A DNA stretch of 64,000 nucleotides from NCBI GenBank assembly GCA_030267565.1, contig BRXU01000009.1, positions 1,634,001-1,698,000 on the forward strand. Reading direction: 5' to 3'. This DNA is from Pleodorina starrii (lineage: Eukaryota > Chlorophyta > Chlorophyceae > Chlamydomonadales > Volvocaceae). The notes under the pieces were generated by a model. That model saw nothing but the letters and a program-made list of their open reading frames with translations. It was not told where the DNA came from and did no database searches. The stretch's first letter is position 1. Every line of letters starts with the position of its first letter. This document shows, piece after piece, positions 47,601-59,104 of the stretch. A program made the translations under genes and the position numbers.

Positions 47601-49681
47601 ATGGATCCCGATGAGGCTCTCGCTAGGATGCTTCAGGTTTGTAGACATGCGGCTAGTTTTGGCGGCGAGGCCGGATCGCTACAAGGAACGTCAAACTGCG
47701 CTGCGCGTGCATGTTCCCGGTACCTGAGCACCTGGCCGTAACAAACTGTGGCCCCTGCGGCAACCAAACTTTCGCGCGCAAGTCGTATAGCAATGTTGCG
47801 TTATGACCCCAATCCCTAAGTTCCGCTCGCGAGTCAGCAGACGCAACGCCGGTTGGCACCAGATCCCACTAGCCGTGGTGCGTACCTACATCACACCAGG
47901 ACCATAGCGCATTCTTCCCCTCAGAACCCAATTTCTCATACAAACCGACTTCGACTCTTCCACCCATGCCGATGGAAGAGTCGAAGTCGGTTAACCCGAT
48001 GCCGCATAACCCTCGACGTCCTTACACCCACACTACACATCCACCTTACACACAACCACCTTCCCCCTTTGTCAGTCACACAACCCCGATCCCTTCCCAC
48101 CACACACCCAGATCGTGACATTTCGTAACACAGACAACTGGGGTCCTTACGTGCGGTGGCTAACCGTAGTGCCATCGACACTCGCCGCTCATATCGACTC
48201 CCATGTCCCTTCCCTCAAAGCGAGTGATTGAAGCAGCTCTCGGCGGCAGGACCCTGAGGGTGGGCTTCTAACATAAATCCGTTGTGCCCTCTTCTCAACG
48301 CACCTGCACATCCAAATAGCGCGCCCACGGCCTCCAAGGGCCTTGCAACATCTTACGCTGTCCTCAATACCACCACAACACTCGGGAGTCGGGACAGAGG
48401 TCACTGCTACATGGTCACTGCTGCCAAACCCACCTGGCGGTGTTGTTGCTGCTGCTGCCGGTGTTGGCTGTTGCGGCCGACGCAGGAGGAGGAGCTGCGG
48501 ACGGTGCAAGCGATGCAGGCTCAGATGCGGCTGCAACAGCAGCAACAGGGAGGAGGCGGGAGAGGCGGCGGCGGCGGCGGCGGGGACACGGCAGGGTTCC
48601 GGTCTCGGCTGGAGGCCATGCTGGACACCGCACTGCGGGTAACGAAGGGGGGGCAGGCGGGCGTGGAGGGTCACCGCAGGAGTAGGAACTACCCTCGCCC
48701 TCCGCCCCTAACCCCCGCTTCCGCCTGCGACTGCGCGCACCCAAGCTTCCCGGGCAGCGTAGCTGGAGGCCTCCCTTCCCTGGAGCCCTGCCCTCTCGCT
48801 CCCCCATGCCGTCGGACCCCCCCCCCGTGCACCGCGGCTCCTCCTGGGCACCCGACGTCACACACTCGCTACCCGCCATACCTCCCTCCCTCCCTCCCTG
48901 CCAGCCAGCCAGCCGACATGCTTCATTCGACTGCCCCATGGCCCTCCTCCTCCCCCTCCGCAGTGCGAGGACCCGGGGCTGCAGGAGCAGGCCCGCGCGG
49001 TGATGCCGCTGACCCGCCTGCGCGCCGCCGCGGAGGAGGCCGCGGGCCTGGCTGCTCGTCTGGGCCCCGACGTGGAGGCGCCCTCTGTGGAGGACCTGCT
49101 GGCTCGGGGGCTGCTGCACTGGTTCAAGACTGGGTTCTTTACCTGGGTAGGTGGGTGGCTGGGTGGGTGAACGCGGCCAGAGGGCAGTTCGAGGGAAACC
49201 GCAGCGGAGCAACCGAAGAGGTGCCAAGCAGTACAGTGTTCATCCATGCATGCATCGTTGCATTCACTCGGCCATTCGTCTCCCCCCGAACCCCCCGCTA
49301 CGCGTCAGGTCGACACGCTGCCCTGCTCCCGCTGCGGCAGCCGCGCCACCGGCCACGGCGGCTCCGCTGCGCCGCTTCCCGAGGACCTGGCGGCGGGGGC
49401 GCACCGGGTGGAGCTTCACGCCTGCAGAGCCTGCGGAGCCCTCAGCCGCTTCCCCCGCTACAACGACCCGGGCAAGCTGCTGCAGCCGGGCTGCCGCCGG
49501 GGTCGCTGCGGGGAGTGGGCCAACGCGTTCCTGCTGTGCTGCAGGGCGGCCGGTGAGTGGGAGAGTGTGAGAGGGAGCCACTCAGGGGGGTCAGGGAGTG
49601 ATATGCTCCTTTATATACGGTAACACAATGAGCCACTCAGGAAGGGTGCAGTGGGACAGTCCGACAGGGCTGGGGGCGCGC

Positions 49682-49712
<31 letters not shown>

Positions 49713-52700
49713 GAGGAGGAGGAAGGGCGGGCGGTTGCGTCTCCGACACTACCGCCGCCTGCCGCCGCCACGGACCTAACCGACCCGTGGGTCGCCCGTC
49801 CGCTCCGGAACCGCACCCACACCACCTGCCGTCACTTCCTCCATTTCAGCTCAATGGCACCTCCCCCTTTGCCTGTCAGGCCTGACCGCTCGTTACGTGA
49901 GCGACTGGGCCGACCACGTCTGGACGGAGTACTACAGCCACAGCATGCGCAGGTACGGCATATACGGCGCAGGTACGGCACGGGTACGATTACGATTACC
50001 TGCTGGCTGCGTTTGATGCGCTGCGAGATGGCGTAATTGGGCTGACTGCCGGCGTCGGTCAGACGCGGAACGAACCCCCTGTCCCCTCCTCCTAGTAACC
50101 CTGCCCCCCACGTTATCGCTCCCTCCCTCTCTCCTTCCCTCCCTTCCGCCTTCCCCGCCCTGCCTCATTCTCACACGCTTCGTGTCATTACGTAGGTGGG
50201 TTCACCTAGACTCGTGTGAGGCCAGCTACGACCAGCCGCTGTTGTACGAGGCTGGCTGGGGCAAGCAGGTGTCGTACGTGGTGGCGGCGGGGGTGGCGGG
50301 CGTGGTGGACGTGACGTCGCGATACACGGCACGGTGGGTGAGCGTGAGCGTGAGTGAGTGAGTAAGCTTCATCGCGGGGAGGCAGAGCGGGGAGGCAGGG
50401 CGGGAAGGCAGGGAGGTGGTAAAAAAGAAGATACCGCAGCGAAGGGAGGGAGACGGCGTTGAGGGAGGTGGTGGAAGGGCCGCGGGAGAGGGGCGGGGGC
50501 TTGGGTTGGGTTGGGTAATCCACAGACCCAGCTAATCCACAGACTCAGCCAACCCACAGACCCAGTAGAGCCACCACGTCTTCCACTCTGGTGCGCCGCG
50601 TTTTACAGGCCGTGGCGGCGGGAGGTGCTTCCCCGCCGGACACTGGTTTCGGAGCGTTGGTTGGGGCGGCAGTTGGACGACATGACGAGCAAGCTGCGGG
50701 CCGGGCCCGGCTGGAGCGCGCCGCGGCAGCTGCTGTGGCTGGGACGAGATGCGGCGGAGCGAATGGTGCGAGTCTGCGGGCCGCCCGGGATGGGGCTGCT
50801 TAATCGAGTTGCGTTGGGTCGGGTTGGGTCGGGCAGCTGGGCTGGGTTGGGTAATTAAATTTGGTTGGGTGCCAAGGAAGACTCGCAATCCAACAGCCAG
50901 AGGGACTGAAACCAGAAGCCATAAGTGATGGTTGCTCGCTAAGCCGCTCCCGCTCGCGCGGCGCCGGGCCCTGCTGGCAAGTGCAGGAGCTGCTGCGGCA
51001 GCGCCTGGGCGTCCGACCCGCGGGTCGGTCTGTCGCCGCGCAGCAGCCGCTGCCGGGCCGCCAGACGGGCTCCCTGGAGTGGCGCCAGCAGCGCGGAGAG
51101 ACAGGTGGGGGTGAGACCAGGGTGAGACGTGAGAGGGACAGGTGGGAGGGTGTGGTGCAGCCGGGCCGGCGCGGCGCAGGCATCCCTCTGCCAGTGGGTT
51201 CCGGAGCTCCACCGTGGAGGATCCGTCCGGTGTGGTTTCAGGGCGGCAAGGCATGACGGCATATGCGTGCAGTGCTCTTGACAACGTCCAAACAGGCAAA
51301 CACCACCACGTTTTGATGTTTGTAATTGAGCCCTGAAAGCAAACCGGCGCCATCCTTGCGCTGTGTGAGGAGTAGACACAAGTACGGTACCCGTACCCGT
51401 ACCGGCCGCCGTATCGTGCCATCCCGGGTTGCCGTACGTGCGTGCAGGTGCGTCTGGATCGTCCTCGGTAGCGCCTGAGGCGGCGGCGGCGCCTGCGGCG
51501 GCGCGGGCGCCCACCTCCTACCGCCCAGCCCCCGATGAGCCCGAGCTGCTGCCTCCGGTGTTCTCGGCCGCTGGGCGGCTGTCTGGCGGCGCGTGCCGTG
51601 CAGCGGGCCACAACGAGACGGTGGAGGTGGTGGAGCGCCTGTTCGATGGTGGGTGCAAGGGGACTCCGCCTCCGCCTCCCGACAACCGTTTGTTTATAAA
51701 GCGCCACATGTCACGTATTACGTTTCCTTTTTTCGGAAACGTCATTACGTTTCCCCCCCAGGCCGCGTGGACACCAAGTGGCTGGACTTTGGCGGCGCGG
51801 GCCCGAGCGGCAGCTCCTGGGTGGAGTACCGGATGCCAACCGACCGACAGGTACGACACAGTACGACGCATGGCGTTTGGCGGAGTACGGCGCCCGCGGC
51901 GAGCTCTTGCGCCACACTGTTACCTTGGCATCGTGTGCCGCATTTGTAGAGCTGGTGCCGTACACAAAGCGCGCCCTTCTGTTGGCAGTCGGCAGCCAGG
52001 CGTCATGCACGCGTGTCACATCTTGTCGCCCACCCCGTCGCTCCCTCCCTTTCTCCCTCCTGCCTTATCCTCCCTCCCTCCTCCAGGCTGTCGTACTGTA
52101 CGGTTACGAGTTGGTGTCCGCCAACGACAGCCCGGAGCGGGACCCGGCGGACTGGCTGCTGGAGGGCGTGACGGAACAAGATTTCACTGAAGGTACCCTA
52201 AAACCCAAAAACCCTAAACCCTAAACCCTAAAACCCTAAGAGTTCACGACGCCGTGTGCCCGAAGATGCTGTTGTGAGTGTTACAGCGAGCTTCAGACCC
52301 TACCCTGGGAAGGGAAGGGAGGGAAGGGTAACGCCAGTGGCCCCCCGCGAGTGTACATCGGTATCCACCATGCCCGCCATCCATGATCCATCCCGCGCCC
52401 CCACAGGCCGCCGAGACGCCTGGACGCCCCTGGACCGGCGCTCCGGGGTGGTCTTCTCCGACCGCCACGCGCCGTTGGCCTTCCAACTGCCGAAGCCCTC
52501 GCCGCCCTGCCGCCGCCTGCGCCTCAGCATCAGCCGAACCGCCGACCCGCGGGTCGCAAACAGCGTCCAGCTGGCCTGCTGGAACTTGTACGGCACGCCG
52601 GTACGTGCACGCCGGAGCGGTGGGGGGGCACCGGTGATTCTTTTTTTTCGTTGGGTCCTCCACTGTAGGGCCGCTCTTTCGAAGTATACCTGTTGTGGGG

Positions 52701-53633
52701 TTCTTGCCGCCGCAGGAGAAGGGGCCGGACGGCGGCGGCGATGAGCGCCTGCTGCTGCGAGACCTGCGCGACGCAGTGGCCGCTGCGGCGCTGGCGCCGG
52801 CGGCGCTGTCGCTGTTGGGGCGACTGCTGGAGAACATCCGGCGGGAGCCAAAGGAGCTGCGCTTCCGCAAGGTGCCGTACTGGTAGCTGTGGTGTCGTAC
52901 TGCCGTATTGCCGTACTGGTGTACGGCAACGGAGGCGGGGCATGTTGTGTTAAACTCGTGGCTGTATATCGGGATGGTGGTGCTTGTCGCGGAGGTCCCG
53001 GTTGGCGGGCGCACGTGTCTGTTCTGTGAGTTGGCCACAGCTTAGCTGATCACACACACAGGGCATATGTGTAGAGTACCGGTATCCTGCCGGTAGTCCC
53101 GACGCATCTACATACTATCCTGAACTGAACTTCCCCGAGCCACTTTGTTTTCCAACCCATTTCGTCGAAGTCAAACCTCCCTGAGCATTTTCACTTCCCT
53201 GGGCATGTCCCGTCCGCTTCCAGGGCACATTCCCCCCGTAATTCACTTTGACCTCTCCGAAACCAACAAGCTCTCCGAAACTGCCAGCAACCTGTAACGT
53301 TATCGACGCCGACTGGCGTGCTTGTTCGTTTCCGTTTCCCGCCCCCCGGGGCAGGTTCGTTGCGTCAAGGTCTCGCAACTGCTGGAGGCGTCGCCGCTGG
53401 CCGATACGCTGCTGGGCTACCTCCGCTTTCGGCCGCTGATTGCGCCCATGCCCGCGAGCGCGGGCGAGGGAAGCGGAGCCGGGCAAGAAGGCGCTGGCGC
53501 CGGGGCCGGGGGCGAGCTGCGGCGGGGCGTACCGGCCGGGCAGGATGTGTTTCTGGCGCTCGCGATGGACACGACAGGCGACGACATCCGGCGCGTTTCG
53601 GAAGTCCTTGCGATCTTGAATTCACGGACCTAA
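47601..53633 (+). CDS. PNG1: peptide:N-glycanase (PNGase), 14 exons
   Basis: Exons: 47601-47636, 48486-48638, 48964-49146, 49309-49552, 49880-49952, 50196-50333, 50609-50765, 50987-51104, 51448-51648, 51762-51850, 52087-52192, 52407-52600, 52716-52871, 53355-53633. They total 2127 nt and 708 aa, with every phase consistent. The enzyme removes N-glycans from misfolded glycoproteins in the cytosol during ER-associated degradation. Visible: N-terminal DEALARMLQEEELRTVQ, HWFKTGFFTW, zinc pairs CSRCG and CRACG, and the transglutaminase-type triad Cys (GRCGEWANAF), His (ADHVWTEYY), Asp (VHLDSCEA). Then come LPGRQTGSLEWR and a galactose-binding-like domain (DTKWLDFGG, SANDSPERDPADWLLEG). The end (SLLGRLLENIRREPKELRFRKV onward) looks like a PUB domain. 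No ubiquitin-like domain is seen. The small first exon is the least certain. Confidence 0.88.
47943..47992. repeat. perfect 20-bp inverted repeat in PNG1 intron 1
   Basis: Arms AACCGACTTCGACTCTTCCA (47943-47962) and its exact reverse complement (47973-47992) are separated by 10 nt. In RNA this would be a long hairpin. It lies in the first PNG1 intron (47637-48485). Confidence 0.9.
52196..52239. repeat. interstitial telomere-like tract in PNG1 intron 11
   Basis: Starting three bases after the donor at 52193 are five CCCTAA-type units, mixed CCCTAAA and CCCTAAAA, with one degenerate. CCCTAAAA is the complement of the Chlamydomonas telomere repeat and CCCTAAA that of the plant-type repeat. Confidence 0.75.
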
Positions 53634-54158
53634 AGCTGTGTATTTTGAAGTTGTGGCACATGCGCGAGCGCTGTGGGGAGAGTTTGCATGACTCGAGCTG
53701 TCGGGCAGGTGCAGCCGGAGTGACGACCGTTAGTGAGGCGAAAGGCTATTATGTGGTTGTATCGTTACAATAATTTGGTCTGTGTTCTGGGCTCGGGATG
53801 ATGTTTTCTGCCGTGCAAGTTGCTCGGATCCTAACCTCCCACGTTGGAGGGTCCTTCCAGTAAAAACTGGAGGCGGGCCCATGAACACAGTTAACGTAGT
53901 TCATACTACTTTTTCATTTTATGTCAGATTTAGTTACAGTTCACATTCACAACGTCGACGACGTGCAGCACCTTCGACCAGGGCTGTGGTGTGTGGCACT
54001 CCTGCTCTCCGACAGCTTCGGCCTGCTGGTCGCGTGCAAAAAATCATTCTTAACGTTCAAGTGGAATATTTTGTACTGTTCTGGCCATTTGTTTGACGTA
54101 TTCGGCGATTGTGTGGGCGCGTCGCTTCCGGCTGCAACTTCCATCCTAAACCACCAAC
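53634..54158. other. short intergenic region between PNG1 and the monooxygenase
   Basis: 525 bp between same-strand genes. No TGTAA or other signal was recognised with confidence. It must hold the PNG1 3' UTR and the promoter of the next gene. Confidence 0.4.
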
Positions 54159-56118
54159 ATGGAGCTGGCACGCTGCAGTGGCCAGGGAGGTGCCAGCACA
54201 AGGGCTCAAGCTCTTGGCTCTTTTTGCTGCCCGTTACGAAGGGGCATTGCAGCGCCCAGCGGGATCGGTCTGCGCCGGCCATCGCCGCTTGATGTCTCGG
54301 CCGCGGCGACCTCTTCCGGTCGGGTTGCCGGCAACTTCTCAATTGATGTACCTGGAAGCCACCACCATATTTCTGATGTCTCTTGCCGGTCTGTGTTGGT
54401 GGCTGAGCACCAAGCGGTTGCCGTGTCAACTGAGGGCGACGTCATGGCGCCAGTCGGAACGTCTCAGGGAGCACTAACCAGCCCCAAAGCACCACAAATC
54501 GATGATGTTGATGTCGCTGTTATCGGAGCCGATGTTTCTGGCTTGGCGGCCGCGCTGGCCGCGTCTAGGGCTAACCCCGGAGCGCGCGTCACGGTGAGAG
54601 CGGATTCGGCTTAGAACTCGCTCACGGCCGCAACTGGAGCCTCTGTTGATTTACATATGTGTACCCAAATACTGCGAGGTGTTGCCCAAATTCTGATCTG
54701 GCGCTGTTAGGGCGCTCTTGCGTGCTTGCGGTATGAAATGGACCATGTGCGACATGTATTGCGCGTCTGAGTGGGAGCAGCCACTGCCACGTGGATCAAA
54801 CGGCCAGGACGTACAGGCTTCCCAAACTTGAAATCTTTCCGCCATCTCTCTGGAAGCTTGCCTAGTAAGCTGCCTTGCATGGATTTCCCGCGCAGTTGTA
54901 TGACACGGCGCTTGGACCGCCGCCGGCCTGCGACGGCGGCGTGCTGCTGTCGGTCAACGGTTTGAGGGCCCTAAAGGCGCTTGATGCGAATCTCTACACG
55001 CGGTGAGATATTTCTTTCAGAAGGAGCAATCTTGACGTAGTGCTGCGCGGCCAGGTGCTGCCCTCCGTATCCTTCCGGCCTACCGACACTACCGCAACTC
55101 CCGCAATGCCCTTTGCTCGCTCTGCTTGTGTCACCCTCGTCGTCAACACCCCGGCGCCTCTTTCGGTTGTCACCTCACTTTTGGTTGACCTGCAGGATCA
55201 CCTCCGAGCTGGCCTCACCCGTCTTCGAGGCGCTGTGGTTTGACCTCGAGGTACGGCCTCGCGCCTGAACCATAACACAAACTACTAACTGCCACACAAC
55301 AGCCCTCCTACGAGAACGAATAATCACCGAACACAACACCAACCCATGCGATGGCCCTCCAAAGATAACACCGGCCGCGTTTCTTCGTACCGGCGATGTA
55401 CCGCATCTTATTAAATGCGTCCCGCAACTGCCCGTAAGACCGTTATTGAGCGATGGGCCCCGACCAAGCCCGCCTTGTTGTTGCTGCTGATGTTTTCGTC
55501 CTTTTACTAGCGTTTTGTCTCCAAGCTGCAGCAGGAACACCAAGCCCAGCAAACTGCCGCTCGTTGAGTGTTGAATCTGTTGATGCTTGTCGATGCCCCC
55601 CGCCAGGGCGAGCTGCTGCGACGGGCGCCTCTCGGTCAGCCTAGAGCCGGTACCCGGGCGGGCAAGCCAGGCGCCAGCGGCGGCGGCAGTAGCAGCCGGC
55701 GCCGGAGCGCGCTAAGGCAGGCCCATCAGCCGCACTCCGCCGCCGCCGGCGGCGCGGCGGAGCCGGACGCCTGTGCTCCGCCGCTGGTCATTTCCCTGCA
55801 CGACCTGCGGGAGGCGCTGGCAGAGGCGCTGCCTGAGGGTGCGTGTGCGTGATCATGGCTGCCCCGCTGCGGTATTTTTCTTTTTACCACGGGCGACATC
55901 TGGGTGTGCGACCGGAGCTGCACTGAGCTGCACGTAATGCGGTTGCGATCAGCCGTCTTGAGATGTCGCATCGCGCGCTGAAGCCGCGTACCGCGCTGTG
56001 CCGTACTAAGGTAGATGCAAAATATCCGCCGGCGGCGATGGCCTCCTCCTTGAAATTCCCTGCGCAGACGTCGAGATCTTCGGACGCCACCTCGTCACCG
56101 GCATTGAGCCGTGCCCGG

Positions 56119-56149
<31 letters not shown>

Positions 56150-59104
56150 TGCCGGCGGCGGCGGCGGCGCGGTGCTTCGCTTCGCTGGCTCGCAGCGCAG
56201 CGGGACCCGAGTGCGGTCGGTGCGGGCAAAGGTGCTGGTGGGAGCGGACGGGCCACAGTCCACCGTAAAGCAACTGCTGGTAAGGAAGGTAACCCATGGT
56301 ACCGGCATACGGTATACACACACATACATACACACGCATATACACTCGTGCTGTGACGACGACTGTATACGCGTCGGAGCCGCCTTTGATCCCTCACCAG
56401 ATTCCTTGCGCTGGCCTTTTTGCACGCTGTTGGTTTTTGTTACTGTCATTTCCTGAGCGGGTCCTGACGTGAGCTTCTTTGCTGTGTCCCGTTGCAGTTC
56501 AACGGCGGTCAGGCGCCGACCCAGCACCAGCAGCAGCAGGGTGCGGCCTCCGGCGGTCGGATCGTGTGGCGCGGCCGCATCACGTTGCGCCCGCGCGACC
56601 CCGACTTTGCGCGCCTGCGCAACTTCACCACCGCCACGCGGACCTGGGTGGACCTTCGAACGACCCACGGGTCGGAGCGCACCGCCTCGCTGTCGCCCGC
56701 GGGCCCCAACACCTACGTCTGGAGCGCCAGCTGCCCCGCATCGCTGCTGGCCAGCCGGGGCCTGTCGGAGGATCGCGCAGGTGCGCTGATGGCTGAGGGT
56801 TATTGGGTGTGAGGGTTTTAGGGTTTTGGGAGCTGAGGGTACTGGGGCGGGGGCCCGCTTGCCCGCTGGTTTGATATCGCTCCCAGATCTCAGTCTGTGA
56901 CTCTGTGTATGGAACGGGACCCTGCCCTTGCGCCTGCCCCTGCCCCTGGCTCCGTATCTGCCTTACGCTGCGCTGTGGCAATGTGAATTCCCTTTGTTTT
57001 TGTGGCCTTTCTTGTCCCCGGGTCGCCCTGACCCTGTCGCTTGCCCCTGCGGCTGCTGTGTTGGGTGTGTACTGCAGCGTCGTCGTACTGGAGGTGCCTG
57101 GCGATGTTTGAGGACTTTCCCCAGGACTTTTTCGCCGCACTCCGCGCCACCGCCGCCAGCGCCGTCGTCGAGTACGACAGCTGCACCGCGCCTGCGGCGG
57201 CCGCCGCCGCCGGCCTGGCGGCGCCGTGGCGCTGGTTCGACGGGCCGGCGGCGCTGGTCGGCGACGCCGTGTACTGCCTGCCTGCCGATGACGTCAGCAG
57301 TACGGCAGTCAACTTGGCGCTGGAGGACGCAGCTGTGCTAGGCGGCTGCATGGCGTCGTACGGCATGGCGCCGCGCGCGCTTCTGGAGTACGCGCGGCAG
57401 CGGGCCCCACGAGTCAGCTCGATGCTGGCGCTGCCGCCGTCCGCGCCCGAGCGCGCGCGGCTTCGCGACGCGCCGTTCCTCCCCTCGCTATCTCCGCAGC
57501 AGCTGTCGCCTCCGCCAGCTCAGTCGGTCGGCGGCGGCTCCGCCGCCGCCGCCGCCGAGCTGCCCAGCCTGACAGGCACGGTCGCGGCGGCGGTGGACTC
57601 CGCCGCGGCGGCGGCGGTGGCGGTGACGTCAGCTACTCAGCCCCTGGAGGAGCTGCTCACGAAAGCGGCGGCGGCGGCGGCGGCGGCGGCGGCCGCCGCC
57701 GCGCCTGTGCCGGACTCGCCAGCGGGGCGGCCCTCCGGCGGCGCGTCCAGGTCCTCGCTATCAAGCGGCGCCGCCGAGGCGCCATCGTCGCTGCCCCTCC
57801 CCGCTGGCCCGTCTTCGCCGCTCTTCAGCAGGCCATCTGGTGCGCGGCGCATGGGGCCCGTGCCCGCGGCTATCGCCGCCGCCGTCATCGGCATTCTGAC
57901 GGCGGGGACCACTGCCGGCAGGGCCGCCGCCGCGGCCGCGGCAGGTTCCACCTCCGCCGCCGTAGCGAGCAGCTCACGCACAGCTGCCGCCGGCGAGTCC
58001 AACAAGGATGACGATTCGGCCGCGGCGCCTGTCGTACAGACGCAGTCCTCACGTGCCACTGCCGTACCCGAATCACCTATTTGCTATGCGGCCGACTCCA
58101 CCCCGCGCGGCGTGTGGGAGTCGCTGTTGAAGACCCACGGGTCGGCGGCGGCGGCAGCGGCGGCGGCGGTGCCGCCACCGCCGCACCCGGGTGGCCGCGT
58201 GTACTGCTCGGTCGAGACGCCGGCGGCGGTGTGGCAGGCGCTGCTGGTCGCCCCCGGCACGGCGCACGATCTGCTCGTTAAGTTGCCGTACAATGCCGAC
58301 GAGTCACCGGCGCTCGTGTGGACGGCCCTGCTGGGCGCGCCGTCGTCGACGACGTCCGCCGCCGCTGCCGCCGGCACCAATGCCGTACCTACTTCCGCCA
58401 ACGCCGCCGCCGACGGCGCATGCACCTTGCTGCCCCGGCCGGTGCTGAAGCCCAAGTCGTCGCCGTCGTCGTCGCCGTCGTCGCCGTCGCCGGCGGCGGC
58501 GGCTCCGTCTCTTACGCCTGCTGAGCTCGCTCCTGCTCTGCAGTCAGAGCCGTCGACAAGTAGCGTGGCGGAGACTCTGACGGCAGCGGCGCCACCGCTG
58601 CCGCCGCCGTCGCCGCCACAGCGGCAAGGACCCATGGCGGCCGTAGGGAGCGGTTCAGTCAGCTCAGGACTGGAACAACAGCCGCGGCGGCGCCCCCGCA
58701 GTCAAGCGGGCCCCGTAAGCGGCCACTGGGCCGGCGGCGATCGCCGCGGCAGTGGCGGCGGCGGCGGCGGCAAGGTCAGCAAAAGCCGGCGCTCCGCTGC
58801 CGCTGCCGCCGCCGGCAGCGCCAGCGCCGGGGCCAGCGCCACCGCCGCTGCGCCGTCAGCGGCGGCAGCCGCCTCCAAGGCCAAGGCGAAAGCCAAGACG
58901 GCGGCGAGCAAGGCGGCGGCGACCGTGACGGCGAGCCTCAGCGCGGCTGCGGCGCTGGGCGGCGTCATCGGCGCCGGCACCGGACACATGCCGGTGGACG
59001 TGGCGGCGGCCTTCCACGCGCACGGCGCGGTGGCGCAGTTTTGGGAGGATCTCAACAGCCTCGCGCTGTCCTCTGCCAGCCTCTCCAGCATCGACCTGTC
59101 GTGA
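54159..59104 (+). CDS. FAD-dependent monooxygenase with long low-complexity tail
   Basis: Proposed exons: 54159-54593, 54896-55002, 55021-55054, 55209-55250, 55607-55838, 56068-56279, 56498-56780, 57078-59104, giving 1123 aa. Family signatures in order: the Rossmann FAD loop VAVIGADVSGLAAALAAS (near residue 125), VNGLRALKALD, LHDLREALAEALPE, the second FAD motif VLVGADGPQSTV, and the third ALVGDAVYCLPADD...NLALEDAAVLGG. These define the class A flavoprotein hydroxylase fold; the substrate is unknown. The first 115 residues, rich in Ala/Ser/Arg, could be an organelle transit peptide. After about residue 560 the protein is Ala/Ser/Pro-rich with three [ST]PxxVWxxLL-type repeats. Exons 2 and 3 are separated by only 18 nt, and exon 4's acceptor is weak (CCGAG|CTG), so the stretch 54594-55606 is the uncertain part, or the gene is damaged there. 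Confidence 0.7.
55003..55020 (+). other. 18-nt gap with GT-AG ends (possible ultra-short intron)
   Basis: GTGAGATATTTCTTTCAG separates ...ANLYTR from RSNLDVVLRGQ. It has perfect donor and acceptor ends and a pyrimidine run. Reading through gives an in-frame TGA. It is either a real minimal intron, an intron shortened by deletion or assembly error, or a stop in a decaying gene. Confidence 0.45.
56812..56830. repeat. short TTTTAGGG-type tract in monooxygenase intron 7
   Basis: GAGGGTTTTAGGGTTTTGGG lies about 30 nt after the donor at 56781. It resembles the algal telomere repeat in the opposite orientation to the tract in PNG1 intron 11. Confidence 0.45.
58075..58352 (+). repeat. three-fold peptide repeat in the monooxygenase tail
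   Basis: Three segments, CYAADSTPRGVWESLL, VYCSVETPAAVWQALL and PYNADESPALVWTALL, share the pattern Y-x(3)-[DE]-[ST]-P-x(2)-VW-x-[SA]-LL. They are spaced by Ala/Pro linkers within otherwise low-complexity sequence. Confidence 0.8.

Noticed and set aside
50532..51707. 391-codon minus-strand frame across PNG1
   Set aside because: It overlaps four PNG1 exons and their introns on the opposite strand and encodes low-complexity Arg/Pro/Ala sequence.
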